NCBI RefSeq assembly: GCF_000826655.1 | Contig: NZ_JXJO01000022.1 | Location: 62,001-126,000 of the forward strand | Source of the DNA: Psychroserpens damuponensis | GTDB lineage: Bacteria; Bacteroidota; Bacteroidia; Flavobacteriales; Flavobacteriaceae | Direction: 5' to 3' | Length of the DNA: 64,000 nt | In this document: piece by piece, positions 7,336 through 14,550 of the stretch | Numbering within the stretch: position 1 is the stretch's first letter | Layout: each line of letters starts with the position of its first letter | The notes under the pieces: model-generated | What the model saw: only the letters and a program-made list of their open reading frames with translations | What the model was told of the DNA's origin: nothing | The model's database searches: none | Program-made: the position numbers and the translations under genes

Positions 7336-8292
7336 TTATACTGCTTGTTTCTCTTTTCTTTCTTGTTTCTTCTTGGCATGTGCCATTGCTGCATCACGAA
7401 CCCATTCTCCATTATCCCAAGCATTTACTCTTGCTTTCATTCGTTCTTTATTCATTGGTCCGTGACCTTTGACCACTTGCCAGAATTCGTCCCAATTGAT
7501 TTCGCCAAAGTCATAACTTCCGCGTTCTTCATTCCATTTTAAATCTGGATCTGGAATGGTTAAACCAATTAATTCTGCTTGTGGAACGGTTTGGTCTATA
7601 AACTGCTGACGTAAATCGTCGTTAGACTTACGTTTTAGTTTCCATTTCATAGATTGTTCTGTATGAATTGACTCTGCATCTGTTGGACCTAACATCATTA
7701 AACTTGGCCACCACCAACGGTTTAAAGCATCTTGCGCCATTTCCTTTTGTTCTGGTGTACCATTTGCCAACTTTATCATGATTTCATAACCTTGACGTTG
7801 GTGGAAACTTTCTTCTTTACATACACGAATCATTGCTCTCGCATATGGTCCATAAGAGGTGTTACATAATGGCACTTGATTAATTATTGCTGCGCCATCA
7901 ACTAACCAACCTATGGCTCCCATATCTGCCCATGTGATTGTTGGATAGTTAAAAATAGAAGAATATTTTGCTTTGCCTGTATGTAATTGCTCATACATTT
8001 CTTCTCTAGAAATTCCTAAAGTTTCGGTTGCTGAGTATAGATATAAACCATGACCTGCTTCGTCTTGTACTTTTGCTAACAATGCCACTTTACGACGTAA
8101 GGATGGTGCACGAGTAATCCAGTTTCCTTCTGGAAGCATACCTACAATTTCGGAATGTGCGTGTTGCGACATTTGCCTAATATGCGTTTTACGGTATTTT
8201 TCTGGCATCCAATCTTTAGGTTCGATTTTCTCGTCTCTTGCGATACGTGCTTCGAATTGTTCTTCTAGGTTTTTTATTTGTTCTTCACTCAT
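7336..8292 (-). CDS. paaA: Phenylacetyl-CoA epoxidase catalytic subunit PaaA
   Basis: This is the catalytic subunit of the di-iron monooxygenase that forms the ring-1,2-epoxide of phenylacetyl-CoA. The 318-residue protein contains [33 protein letters not shown] (with the E-A-G-H iron-binding arrangement), [14 protein letters not shown] and [16 protein letters not shown]. These match the PaaA ferritin-like fold with Glu and ExxH ligands. The C-terminus is a Lys-rich tail. It lies downstream of paaE and upstream of paaB. Confidence 0.95.
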   Translation of the reverse strand: MSEEQIKNLEEQFEARIARDEKIEPKDWMPEKYRKTHIRQMSQHAHSEIVGMLPEGNWITRAPSLRRKVALLAKVQDEAGHGLYLYSATETLGISREEMYEQLHTGKAKYSSIFNYPTITWADMGAIGWLVDGAAIINQVPLCNTSYGPYARAMIRVCKEESFHQRQGYEIMIKLANGTPEQKEMAQDALNRWWWPSLMMLGPTDAESIHTEQSMKWKLKRKSNDDLRQQFIDQTVPQAELIGLTIPDPDLKWNEERGSYDFGEINWDEFWQVVKGHGPMNKERMKARVNAWDNGEWVRDAAMAHAKKKQERKEKQAV

Positions 8293-8542
8293 AATCTTAA
8301 GCTTTTAACTACTAGCTTTTGGCTTTTAGCTTGTTGAACTTCTTTTTTATTAGCTGTTGGCTGTTGGCCTTTTGCTGTTGGCGCGTTAAGGATTGCAACG
8401 ACATCCTTTTTTGTTTTTCTCAAAAAAGATATAGTGGAAAGCCTGACCCTTTTGGGTAACGCTAAAATTATTATTTAATGAGATTCTTCGCTATTGCTCT
8501 GAATGACATTTTTTATTTAAGATTCCTGCCTTCGCAGGAATT
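8293..8542. repeat. Repeat-filled gap between paaE and paaA
   Basis: The gap holds an AGCTTTTGGC / GCTGTTGGC low-complexity tract (about 8300-8380), copy D of the structured repeat (8383-8462), the TGAGATTC...GAATGACA repeat (8479-8508) and a cctgccttcgcagg palindrome near 8524-8537. No gene or clear terminator was seen. Confidence 0.65.
8383..8462 (+). repeat. Structured repeat, copy D
   Basis: The copy starts GCGTTAAGGATTGCAACG and ends TTTTGGGTAACGC. The internal hairpin pairs ATCctTTTTTTG with CAAAAAAGAT around tttttct; copy B has GCTC/GAGC at the same position, which is a compensated change. Confidence 0.8.
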
Positions 8543-9616
8543 TTACACGTCGAAATCGACGATTACTTTATCTGTTGTTGGTACTGCTTGACAGCTTAGC
8601 ACCAGGTTTTGCGCGACTTCTTTATCGTCTAGCGCGTAATTTATTTTCATTTCTACGCTTCCTTCTATGACTTCGCATTTGCAAGTGCTGCAAACGCCAC
8701 CTTTACAGGCGAATGGCAAATCTGCTCCTGCGCCTAAGGCTGCATCGAGAATATTATCGTACTCTTTAGTCATGGTGAAAGCAAATTCTTTTCCGCCATC
8801 GACTATGGTTACTTCTGTTCCTTCTACGTTTTGTTGTGCTAGACGCTCGGCTCTTTTAATATCTTCGTCTGACAATCCTGTTACGAATAGCTCGAAATGC
8901 ACAAGTTCTTTAGGTAAACCTGCGTTTATTAAATAGTCGCTTACGTAGTGTACCATTTTTTCTGGTCCGCAAAGGAAAACTTCGCTAGTATCTGGAATAT
9001 CGATAAAAGTCTTGGTTAAGACTTGCATTTTCTCATCGTCGAAACGTCCATTAAACAATTCAATATCACGACGTTCTTTGGTTAAGAAATAATAGATTTC
9101 TAGTCTGCCAAAGTATTTGTTTCGCAATTGCTCTAACGCTTCTTTAAAGATAATTGATTTTGCTGTTTTATTAACGTAAAACAATTTACATGTTGCGTTT
9201 GGCTCTGCCGATAAATGTGCTTTTAACATGGAAAGCACTGGCGTAATACCACTTCCTGCTGCAAAAAACAGATAGTTTTTTGAGGCTTCTGGTTGTACTT
9301 CTACACCAAATGTACCACTTGGCACCATAACTTCTAGCTCGTCTCCGGCTTTTAAATTCTCGTTGATGTGTGTTGAAAATTTTCCTCCAGAAATTAGCTT
9401 TACTGCTACTTGCCATTTGTTATCGTTTGGGCCTGAACAGAGTGAATATGAACGACGAACATCTTCGCCATTAATATCTGCCTTTAATGTTAAATGCTGA
9501 CCTTGACGGAATTTAAATTCTTGTTTAAGCTCGTTTGGTACTGCGAAAGAAACCAGCGAAGTATCGTCGGTTTCTTTATATATATCTTGTATTTTTAGTT
9601 TATAGAATTGCGCCAT
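8543..9616 (-). CDS. paaE: Phenylacetyl-CoA epoxidase reductase PaaE
   Basis: PaaE passes electrons from NADPH to the PaaA di-iron centre. The 357-residue protein has a FAD domain with RRSYSLCSGPND, a nucleotide-binding part with FAAGSGITPVLSML and EVFLCGPEKMV, and a C-terminal plant-type 2Fe-2S ferredoxin domain with CKGGVCSTCKCEVIEG and a distal LSCQAVP cysteine. Length and domain order match PaaE. It is the first catabolic gene after the TetR gene, and the 68-base gap between them holds a promoter-like element and a palindrome, so the operon probably starts here. Confidence 0.94.
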   Translation of the reverse strand: MAQFYKLKIQDIYKETDDTSLVSFAVPNELKQEFKFRQGQHLTLKADINGEDVRRSYSLCSGPNDNKWQVAVKLISGGKFSTHINENLKAGDELEVMVPSGTFGVEVQPEASKNYLFFAAGSGITPVLSMLKAHLSAEPNATCKLFYVNKTAKSIIFKEALEQLRNKYFGRLEIYYFLTKERRDIELFNGRFDDEKMQVLTKTFIDIPDTSEVFLCGPEKMVHYVSDYLINAGLPKELVHFELFVTGLSDEDIKRAERLAQQNVEGTEVTIVDGGKEFAFTMTKEYDNILDAALGAGADLPFACKGGVCSTCKCEVIEGSVEMKINYALDDKEVAQNLVLSCQAVPTTDKVIVDFDV

Positions 9617-9634
9617 TATTATTTCTTAATCCTT

Positions 9635-9654
9635 AAACTAACACTTGTTAGTTT
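9635..9654. promoter_or_regulatory. Probable PaaR/TetR operator palindrome
   Basis: AAACTAAC-actt-GTTAGTTT is a perfect palindrome with 8-bp arms, lying 18 bases before the paaE start and just downstream of a TAnnTTTG element. Size and position fit a TetR-family operator that blocks the paaE promoter. The only TetR gene in the window is immediately upstream. Confidence 0.7.
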
Positions 9655-9660
9655 GTGTTA

Positions 9661-9668
9661 CAAAGCTA
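9661..9668 (-). promoter_or_regulatory. Candidate -7 element of the paa operon promoter
   Basis: On the minus strand this reads TAGCTTTG, a perfect match to the Bacteroidota -7 consensus TAnnTTTG. No TTG was found at exactly 19 bases upstream. Transcription would start close to the palindrome at 9635-9654. Confidence 0.5.
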
Positions 9669-9684
9669 CAAAATTATTTCAAAA

Positions 9685-10254
9685 CTATTTGTTAATTCCT
9701 TGTATAAGCACTACACTCAGGTTATTTGCTAGCTCATCAATATTTAAATCTTCTTTTTTAGGAATCCAAAGATATAGAGAACGTAAAGTAGAAAGCATGG
9801 TAAACATTATAATTTGCGGATTTACATTTTTAATTTCTGAAGCATCCATACCTTCATTTAAAATTTTAAGAAAATAAGACTCGTAATCCTTTCGTAATTT
9901 TAAATAGTATTCTAATTGATCTTCTAAATGCATCCAATCATTATTTAAGGATGCCATGTGGTAGGTGTTTTTCGTGGTCAAGCTCACATGAAGCTCAATA
10001 ATATTACTCAGTTTTTCTAAGCTGTTATTTTTAGAGTTATAGATAATCTTGATACTTTCTGTAAAATCTTCGGCAAGAGAGATTATTATTTCTTTTAAGA
10101 TTTCTTGTTTAGAATTGATATGATTGTAAAGACTCGCTGCTTTTATTCCCATTGCTGTGGCTAAATCTCGCATAGTTACCGCACTAAAGCCTTTTTCTTT
10201 AAATAGTTTTGCTGCGACTCTAATGATTTCCTCTTTGCGTGTTTCTGGTTTCAA
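9685..10254 (-). CDS. TetR-family regulator, probable phenylacetate repressor
   Basis: The 189-residue protein has an N-terminal helix-turn-helix (RKEEIIRVAAKLFKEKGF, then TMRDLATAMGIKAASLYNHI) and a variable C-terminal ligand domain. Its place directly upstream of paaE, with a palindromic site between them, suggests that it is the PaaR-like repressor of this operon, probably released by phenylacetyl-CoA. That ligand is an inference from other PaaR proteins. The start is a TTG codon; no ATG fits the HTH start. It is divergent from the rhodanese gene at 10302. Confidence 0.85.
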   Translation of the reverse strand: MKPETRKEEIIRVAAKLFKEKGFSAVTMRDLATAMGIKAASLYNHINSKQEILKEIIISLAEDFTESIKIIYNSKNNSLEKLSNIIELHVSLTTKNTYHMASLNNDWMHLEDQLEYYLKLRKDYESYFLKILNEGMDASEIKNVNPQIIMFTMLSTLRSLYLWIPKKEDLNIDELANNLSVVLIQGINK

Positions 10255-10301
10255 GTAGACTAGTTTTATTATTATTCGTAAATTTAATGAAAAAAGAAAT
10301 T

Positions 10302-10607
10302 ATGGGATTTTTAGATTTTATTTTTGGCGCTAAAAAACGCCAGGTTGAAACGTATTTAAATAATGGTGCAGTAATTTTAGATGTGAGGTCACAACGAGAG
10401 TGGGATTCAGGACATATAGAAAATGCAATTCACATTCCAATTGATGATTTAATTAATCGTGTTGATGAAATTAAAAGCCTTAATAAACCTGTAATTGCAT
10501 GTTGCGCTAGTGGTGTTAGGTCTGCTAAGGCTGCAAAGTTTTTGAACTTAAATAATATTGAAGCTACAAATGGTGGTGGATGGGTAAATTTAAAGAAGCA
10601 ACTATAA
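10302..10607 (+). CDS. Single-domain rhodanese-like sulfurtransferase
   Basis: The 101-residue protein has the rhodanese fold with the active-site loop CCASGVRSAK and the motif LDVRSQREWDSGHI. Such small rhodaneses move sulfane sulfur between thiols. It resembles the second rhodanese at 47662, including the C-terminal NGGGW (there NGGSW). I chose the ATG before GFLDFIFG, preceded by an A-rich stretch; an ATG 15 bases upstream is possible. Its end overlaps the convergent DUF4230 gene by 6 bases. Confidence 0.85.
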   Translation: MGFLDFIFGAKKRQVETYLNNGAVILDVRSQREWDSGHIENAIHIPIDDLINRVDEIKSLNKPVIACCASGVRSAKAAKFLNLNNIEATNGGGWVNLKKQL

Positions 10608-11216
10608 CTTCATATCTTGAAAGGCTTCGGGTGACTCTATACGGTTTTCATTATATTCTAGCGTCCAACCCATTGTATTGGTAAGTATAAACAACTTAGC
10701 CAGCTCGCTTATAAGTCTATTTTGCGCATTAGATTTTAAATCTGATACTTCAATTTTTTTCATTAGTGACTTATTCACCGTTTTTTTTATTTCATTATAA
10801 TCTTTGGCTTCAAACTGATTTAAAAAATCGGCTTGTATGTCATAATATTCAAAATCGGGATTAATTTTTATCTCTTCTTTAGGAATATTTTTAATGCGTA
10901 AGGTTTTGGTGAGTTCGTCAACCTCATAATCTATTAAGCTTAAATCGTAACCTATAGTTACATCTGCATTAACAATAACAATTGCTCTTTTTTTAGCATC
11001 TATTAAATTACCAAAAACAGCTTTTGAGTTTTTATAAGTGAAGACTTCGCTAAAATGCCCTTCAGTCACAACAAGTTTACCAACATTTTTTATTTGTTCT
11101 TGTATGAGTGCTGTATTTTCTTGAAGCGTAATTTTATCTTCTTTAATATCTTCACAGTATTTAAAAGTAAAGAGTACAATTAATGTAACAATGACACCAA
11201 AAAGAATTTTTCTCAT
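10602..11216 (-). CDS. DUF4230 domain protein
   Basis: The 204-residue protein has an N-terminal hydrophobic anchor (KILFGVIVTLIVLFTFKYC) followed by a soluble domain whose pattern (VTEGHFSEVFTYKN, KKRAIVIVNADVTIGYDLS, LRIKNIPKEEI) is that of DUF4230 proteins. It is probably anchored in the membrane facing the periplasm. The function is not known. It is a single gene with a candidate promoter 28 bases upstream of its start. Confidence 0.75.
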   Translation of the reverse strand: MRKILFGVIVTLIVLFTFKYCEDIKEDKITLQENTALIQEQIKNVGKLVVTEGHFSEVFTYKNSKAVFGNLIDAKKRAIVIVNADVTIGYDLSLIDYEVDELTKTLRIKNIPKEEIKINPDFEYYDIQADFLNQFEAKDYNEIKKTVNKSLMKKIEVSDLKSNAQNRLISELAKLFILTNTMGWTLEYNENRIESPEAFQDMKL

Positions 11217-11243
11217 AGGCTAAAATAACGAAAAAGTTATGTG

Positions 11244-11251
11244 CAAACGTA
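11244..11251 (-). promoter_or_regulatory. Candidate -7 element upstream of DUF4230 gene
   Basis: On the minus strand the site reads TACGTTTG, matching TAnnTTTG, 28 bases before the start codon. No clear TTG lies at the usual distance upstream, so this is tentative. Confidence 0.4.
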
Positions 11252-11401
11252 TAGTATTGGTGACTATTTAACATAAAAAAACATTAGTTTTCTTCGACAT
11301 ATGAAGCCTAACTAACGTTTTCTATTGAATTGACAGCAATACAAATGTAAAGGGATTATTTTCTAGATAGGTTACCTAAATATTAACCAATCATTAAATC
11401 A

Positions 11402-11737
11402 CTATTTCTGTTCAAGCTCTAATTTTTCGGCGAAGTAATCACAGAAATCTTTCATTGTGGCTGTCATCTTTTCATCTTGAGTTGCTCTATGAAAGGTATT
11501 GCTCATTTCAACAAGTGTTTGATGAAAAAACTGTTTCATTTCGTCAACTGGCATATCTTTTGTCCACAAATCTATACGAAGTGTTTCTTTTGCTTTTGCA
11601 TCCCAAACGGCTAGCATCATTGCTTTTGCTTCTTCGTTTGAAATGCCGCCATCTTTTGCTGTCCAATGTAATTTTTCTGGAACTTTGTTTTCATCAAGTT
11701 CTACATTAAGCTCTATTTTTGAAGTATGGTTTGCCAT
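11402..11737 (-). CDS. gldC: Gliding motility protein GldC
   Basis: The 111-residue soluble protein matches GldC throughout, for example KIELNVELDENKVPEKLHW and TLRIDLWTKDMPVDEMKQFF. GldC is required for or improves gliding in Flavobacterium. Its start overlaps the stop of gldB (TAATG), so the two are translated as a coupled pair. The exact biochemical role is unknown. Confidence 0.93.
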   Translation of the reverse strand: MANHTSKIELNVELDENKVPEKLHWTAKDGGISNEEAKAMMLAVWDAKAKETLRIDLWTKDMPVDEMKQFFHQTLVEMSNTFHRATQDEKMTATMKDFCDYFAEKLELEQK

Positions 11738-12696
11738 TATTTAGCTGGTTTATAATTTGATTTATTAAAAATTTCTATGGGTTCGGTTTGTAGCATTTCT
11801 TGAAGCGTTACATCATTATTTCTCATGTATGCTTTCACAATTTGCCAACCTATATATTGTCCTAATCGTCCTGGAGTTTTACTATCTAGTTCTAATTGGA
11901 ATTTAGAAAAAGGTGCATCTGCAATAAATCGTGATACTAAAGAACTATTAGTACTGTAAAGCATTTCGTTTTCTACAAATTCAGTCCACACCATGGCTTC
12001 GTTATTATTAGCAAACTCCAATTGCTGTTGTGTATAGCCAATTTTTTCAGCATCTGTTTTAAACGGAATGACTTTATCTTTAAAATACAGCTCTTTTCCG
12101 AAGAAAATCATCTCATCTAAAAACGTCTTTTTTTGAGATTGAAACATCTGTTTTTGCGCATATTCTTTAGCAAGATCAACAACCAATTGTGAGGGCTTGA
12201 GATTTTGAGCTATATATCTAGGGAAACTACCATAAAACTTGTGATTTTCACCTAAATAATTATCTACTGCCAAAAGCGCAATCGAATCTGTTACTACCAA
12301 TTTTTCTCTATAGTGCACATAATTTGTAAAAACAATAATACGTGGCGTTTTGAATGTTTTATCGTAATATTTTAAATGCTGAAATAGGCTTTTGATTTCA
12401 TTTGTTTCTGTTTTAAAATCACCAAACTTCGCTTTGGTAGCATTATTAAGTTCTATTTGAAAAGAATCTTTCATTTGCTCTACAAAAACGGAATCTGGAA
12501 TTCTTGAAGAAAAGAAAAAAGGAAAAGTTGTTTTCAAGTTCCCAAGATCTGATGGTTTTGCTTCTGCGAAAGCCAGGTCAAAACGCTCTACAGTAACATT
12601 TATGTCAATTTTTGCAATTTCTTCTTCTAAAGCATCTTCATTATCACAGCTAAAAAAAGCAATAAATATTAGAATTAATAATAGTATTTTTTTCAT
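11737..12696 (-). CDS. gldB: Gliding motility lipoprotein GldB
   Basis: The 319-residue lipoprotein has a signal peptide ending in FIAFFSCDNED, where the Cys is the lipidation site. The body fits GldB (IDINVTVERFDLAFAEA near the N-terminus, GRLGQYIGWQIVKAYMRNN near the C-terminus). GldB is essential for gliding in Flavobacterium and belongs to the machinery tied to T9SS. It forms a two-gene unit with gldC, and nadE is divergent upstream. Confidence 0.93.
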   Translation of the reverse strand: MKKILLLILIFIAFFSCDNEDALEEEIAKIDINVTVERFDLAFAEAKPSDLGNLKTTFPFFFSSRIPDSVFVEQMKDSFQIELNNATKAKFGDFKTETNEIKSLFQHLKYYDKTFKTPRIIVFTNYVHYREKLVVTDSIALLAVDNYLGENHKFYGSFPRYIAQNLKPSQLVVDLAKEYAQKQMFQSQKKTFLDEMIFFGKELYFKDKVIPFKTDAEKIGYTQQQLEFANNNEAMVWTEFVENEMLYSTNSSLVSRFIADAPFSKFQLELDSKTPGRLGQYIGWQIVKAYMRNNDVTLQEMLQTEPIEIFNKSNYKPAK

Positions 12697-12996
12697 GTAT
12701 TAGGCTTTCAAAAACGTACTAAAACGTATTTACAATTTCAATATCTAGAGCAAATGTGTTTTACTAACGTGATTTTTGAACTTATCTTATTAATGGTTGA
12801 CAAAGGTACTATTCTTTTAAATGAACTCTTTTAAATTTTTAAAATTGCTAAAAAAAAGTTGATTTCAACATTAAATTGACCAGTTAACTCTACACAACAA
12901 CACTTTGTGTATTAAAAAAGTTTTTATTTAAATTCAAAAGCCCTAATTTTCGCTTGAATATAAAAACTGAATTCAGTTTAAAAAAATCTCATCATA
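12697..12996. other. Divergent gldB-nadE intergenic region
   Basis: The gap must hold both promoters. On the minus strand TACCTTTG (12801-12808) matches the Bacteroidota -7 consensus and could serve gldB. I see no gene and no structured RNA. Confidence 0.4.
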
Positions 12997-13785
12997 ATGC
13001 AGACGGAAAAAGTTATTGACCATATCGTAAATTGGCTTAAAGATTATGCTACAAAGGCAGGTGTAAATGGATTTGTTATTGGTATTTCTGGAGGTATCGA
13101 CTCTGCTGTGACTTCAACATTATGTGCAAAAACAGGATTAGACCTGCTATGCATAGAAATGCCTATACACCAAGCGGAAAGCCATGTTACTCGTGCTCAA
13201 GAACACATTGCACAACTTAAAGAACGTTTTTCTAATGTTAAAGACTCTAGAATTGATTTAACGCCAGTTTTTGAAGAATTTAAAACCGAAGTACCTTTAG
13301 ATGGTAAACAAACCACTGTAGATATGGCACTGGCTAATACTCGAGCGCGACTTAGAATGACGACTTTGTATTATCATGCCGGACTTCTCGGACTTTTAGT
13401 TGCAGGCACAGGAAATAAGGTTGAGGATTTTGGTGTAGGTTTTTACACTAAATATGGCGATGGAGGAGTTGATTTAAGTCCGATTGCGGATTTAATGAAA
13501 TCTGAAGTATATGATATAGGAAACTTTTTAAATGTACCTGAATCAATTATGAACGCTGCACCAAGTGATGGATTATTTGGAGATGCTCGAAGTGATGAAG
13601 ATCAAATTGGCGCCACATATCCAGAATTAGAGTGGGCAATGCGCATGAAAGACGCAGGAAAAACGGTTAACGATTTTGAGGGTCGTGAAAAGGAGGCTTT
13701 TCAAATATTTATGAGATACAATCGCTCTAACACGCACAAAATGATACCAATACCAATTTGCGAAATCCCTAAAAATTTAAAATAA
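12997..13785 (+). CDS. nadE: NAD synthetase NadE
   Basis: The enzyme amidates nicotinic acid adenine dinucleotide to NAD with ATP. The 262-residue protein has the ATP pyrophosphatase P-loop GISGGIDSAVTSTL, then ARLRMTTLYYHAG and VAGTGNKVEDFGVGFYTKYGDGG. It has no N-terminal glutaminase domain, so it is the short, ammonia-dependent form. It is divergent from gldB and is followed by the response regulator gene. Confidence 0.95.
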   Translation: MQTEKVIDHIVNWLKDYATKAGVNGFVIGISGGIDSAVTSTLCAKTGLDLLCIEMPIHQAESHVTRAQEHIAQLKERFSNVKDSRIDLTPVFEEFKTEVPLDGKQTTVDMALANTRARLRMTTLYYHAGLLGLLVAGTGNKVEDFGVGFYTKYGDGGVDLSPIADLMKSEVYDIGNFLNVPESIMNAAPSDGLFGDARSDEDQIGATYPELEWAMRMKDAGKTVNDFEGREKEAFQIFMRYNRSNTHKMIPIPICEIPKNLK

Positions 13786-13831
13786 TCACTGATAATTTCA
13801 TTAAATCACATAGGTATATTGAAATTTTTCG

Positions 13832-13839
13832 TAGCTTTG
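13832..13839 (+). promoter_or_regulatory. Candidate -7 element upstream of response regulator
   Basis: TAGCTTTG matches TAnnTTTG and lies about 82 bases before the start codon at 13921. The TTG nearby is too close for the usual spacing, so this remains tentative. Confidence 0.4.
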
Positions 13840-13920
13840 TTAAGCAAATCTCCACACTCCTAAATTTATTTGTTATAAGTTTTGGTGCTCTATACTAATT
13901 AAACCAATTAAATATGTATT

Positions 13921-14550
13921 ATGATTAAGGTATTAGTTGTTGACAACCATCCTATCGTAACTACTGGCTTTGAATTATTGTTCAAAAACCATGGAGATAT
14001 TCATGTAATTGGAACCGTGGGCAGTGGTGTTGAGATTTTTGAATTTGTACGAAATAATGATGTTGATGTTATTGTTTCTGAGATTGAACTTCCTGAACTT
14101 AATGGAATTACCGCTCTAAGAGCTATAAAAAAAGAACATAATAATATTAATATCATTATGTTTAGCTATCATCCTGAAGAAATATATGCTATAAGTTCGA
14201 TAAAGGCAGGAGCTTCTGGTTATGTCTCTAAATTTGAATCGACAGATGTTATTACGTTAGCCATTAATACGGCTCACAAAGGTGACATTTATTTGAGCGA
14301 AAAGATGTCTAAGCATTTAAAATATAATGACACTAAACAATCTAAAAGTAGAATTTATAAGCGATTGTCAACTCGTGAAGTTGAAGTATTAAAATTATTA
14401 TCTTCTGGTAAAAAAAATAAAGAAATAGCTCAAGAACTTAACATTAATGAAAAAACAGTAAGCACTTATAAAGCGCGGCTTTTCAAAAAATTAAATGTAA
14501 CTAACCTTATCGATTTAGTAAACCAAGGTAAGCATATGGATTTAACTTAA
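13921..14550 (+). CDS. NarL/LuxR-type response regulator with Glu in place of phospho-Asp
   Basis: The 209-residue protein has a receiver domain (residues 1 to about 120) and a LuxR-type HTH (LSTREVEVLKLLSSGKKNKE, INEKTVSTYKARLFKKL). In the receiver the usual phosphate-accepting Asp is replaced: VDVIVSEIELPELNG has Glu54 where NarL-type proteins have D. The acidic pair near the start is DN, not DD (D8, N9). Ser82 and Lys104 are at the normal switch positions. It may therefore be constitutively active or controlled by something other than phosphorylation. No histidine kinase is adjacent. It converges with dnaG and overlaps it by 4 bases. Confidence 0.88.
   Translation: MIKVLVVDNHPIVTTGFELLFKNHGDIHVIGTVGSGVEIFEFVRNNDVDVIVSEIELPELNGITALRAIKKEHNNINIIMFSYHPEEIYAISSIKAGASGYVSKFESTDVITLAINTAHKGDIYLSEKMSKHLKYNDTKQSKSRIYKRLSTREVEVLKLLSSGKKNKEIAQELNINEKTVSTYKARLFKKLNVTNLIDLVNQGKHMDLT

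Noticed and set aside
1082-10254. Recent horizontal transfer of the whole paa cluster
   Set aside because: Base composition looks like the surroundings and there is no integrase, tRNA or insertion sequence; only the repeat content is unusual.
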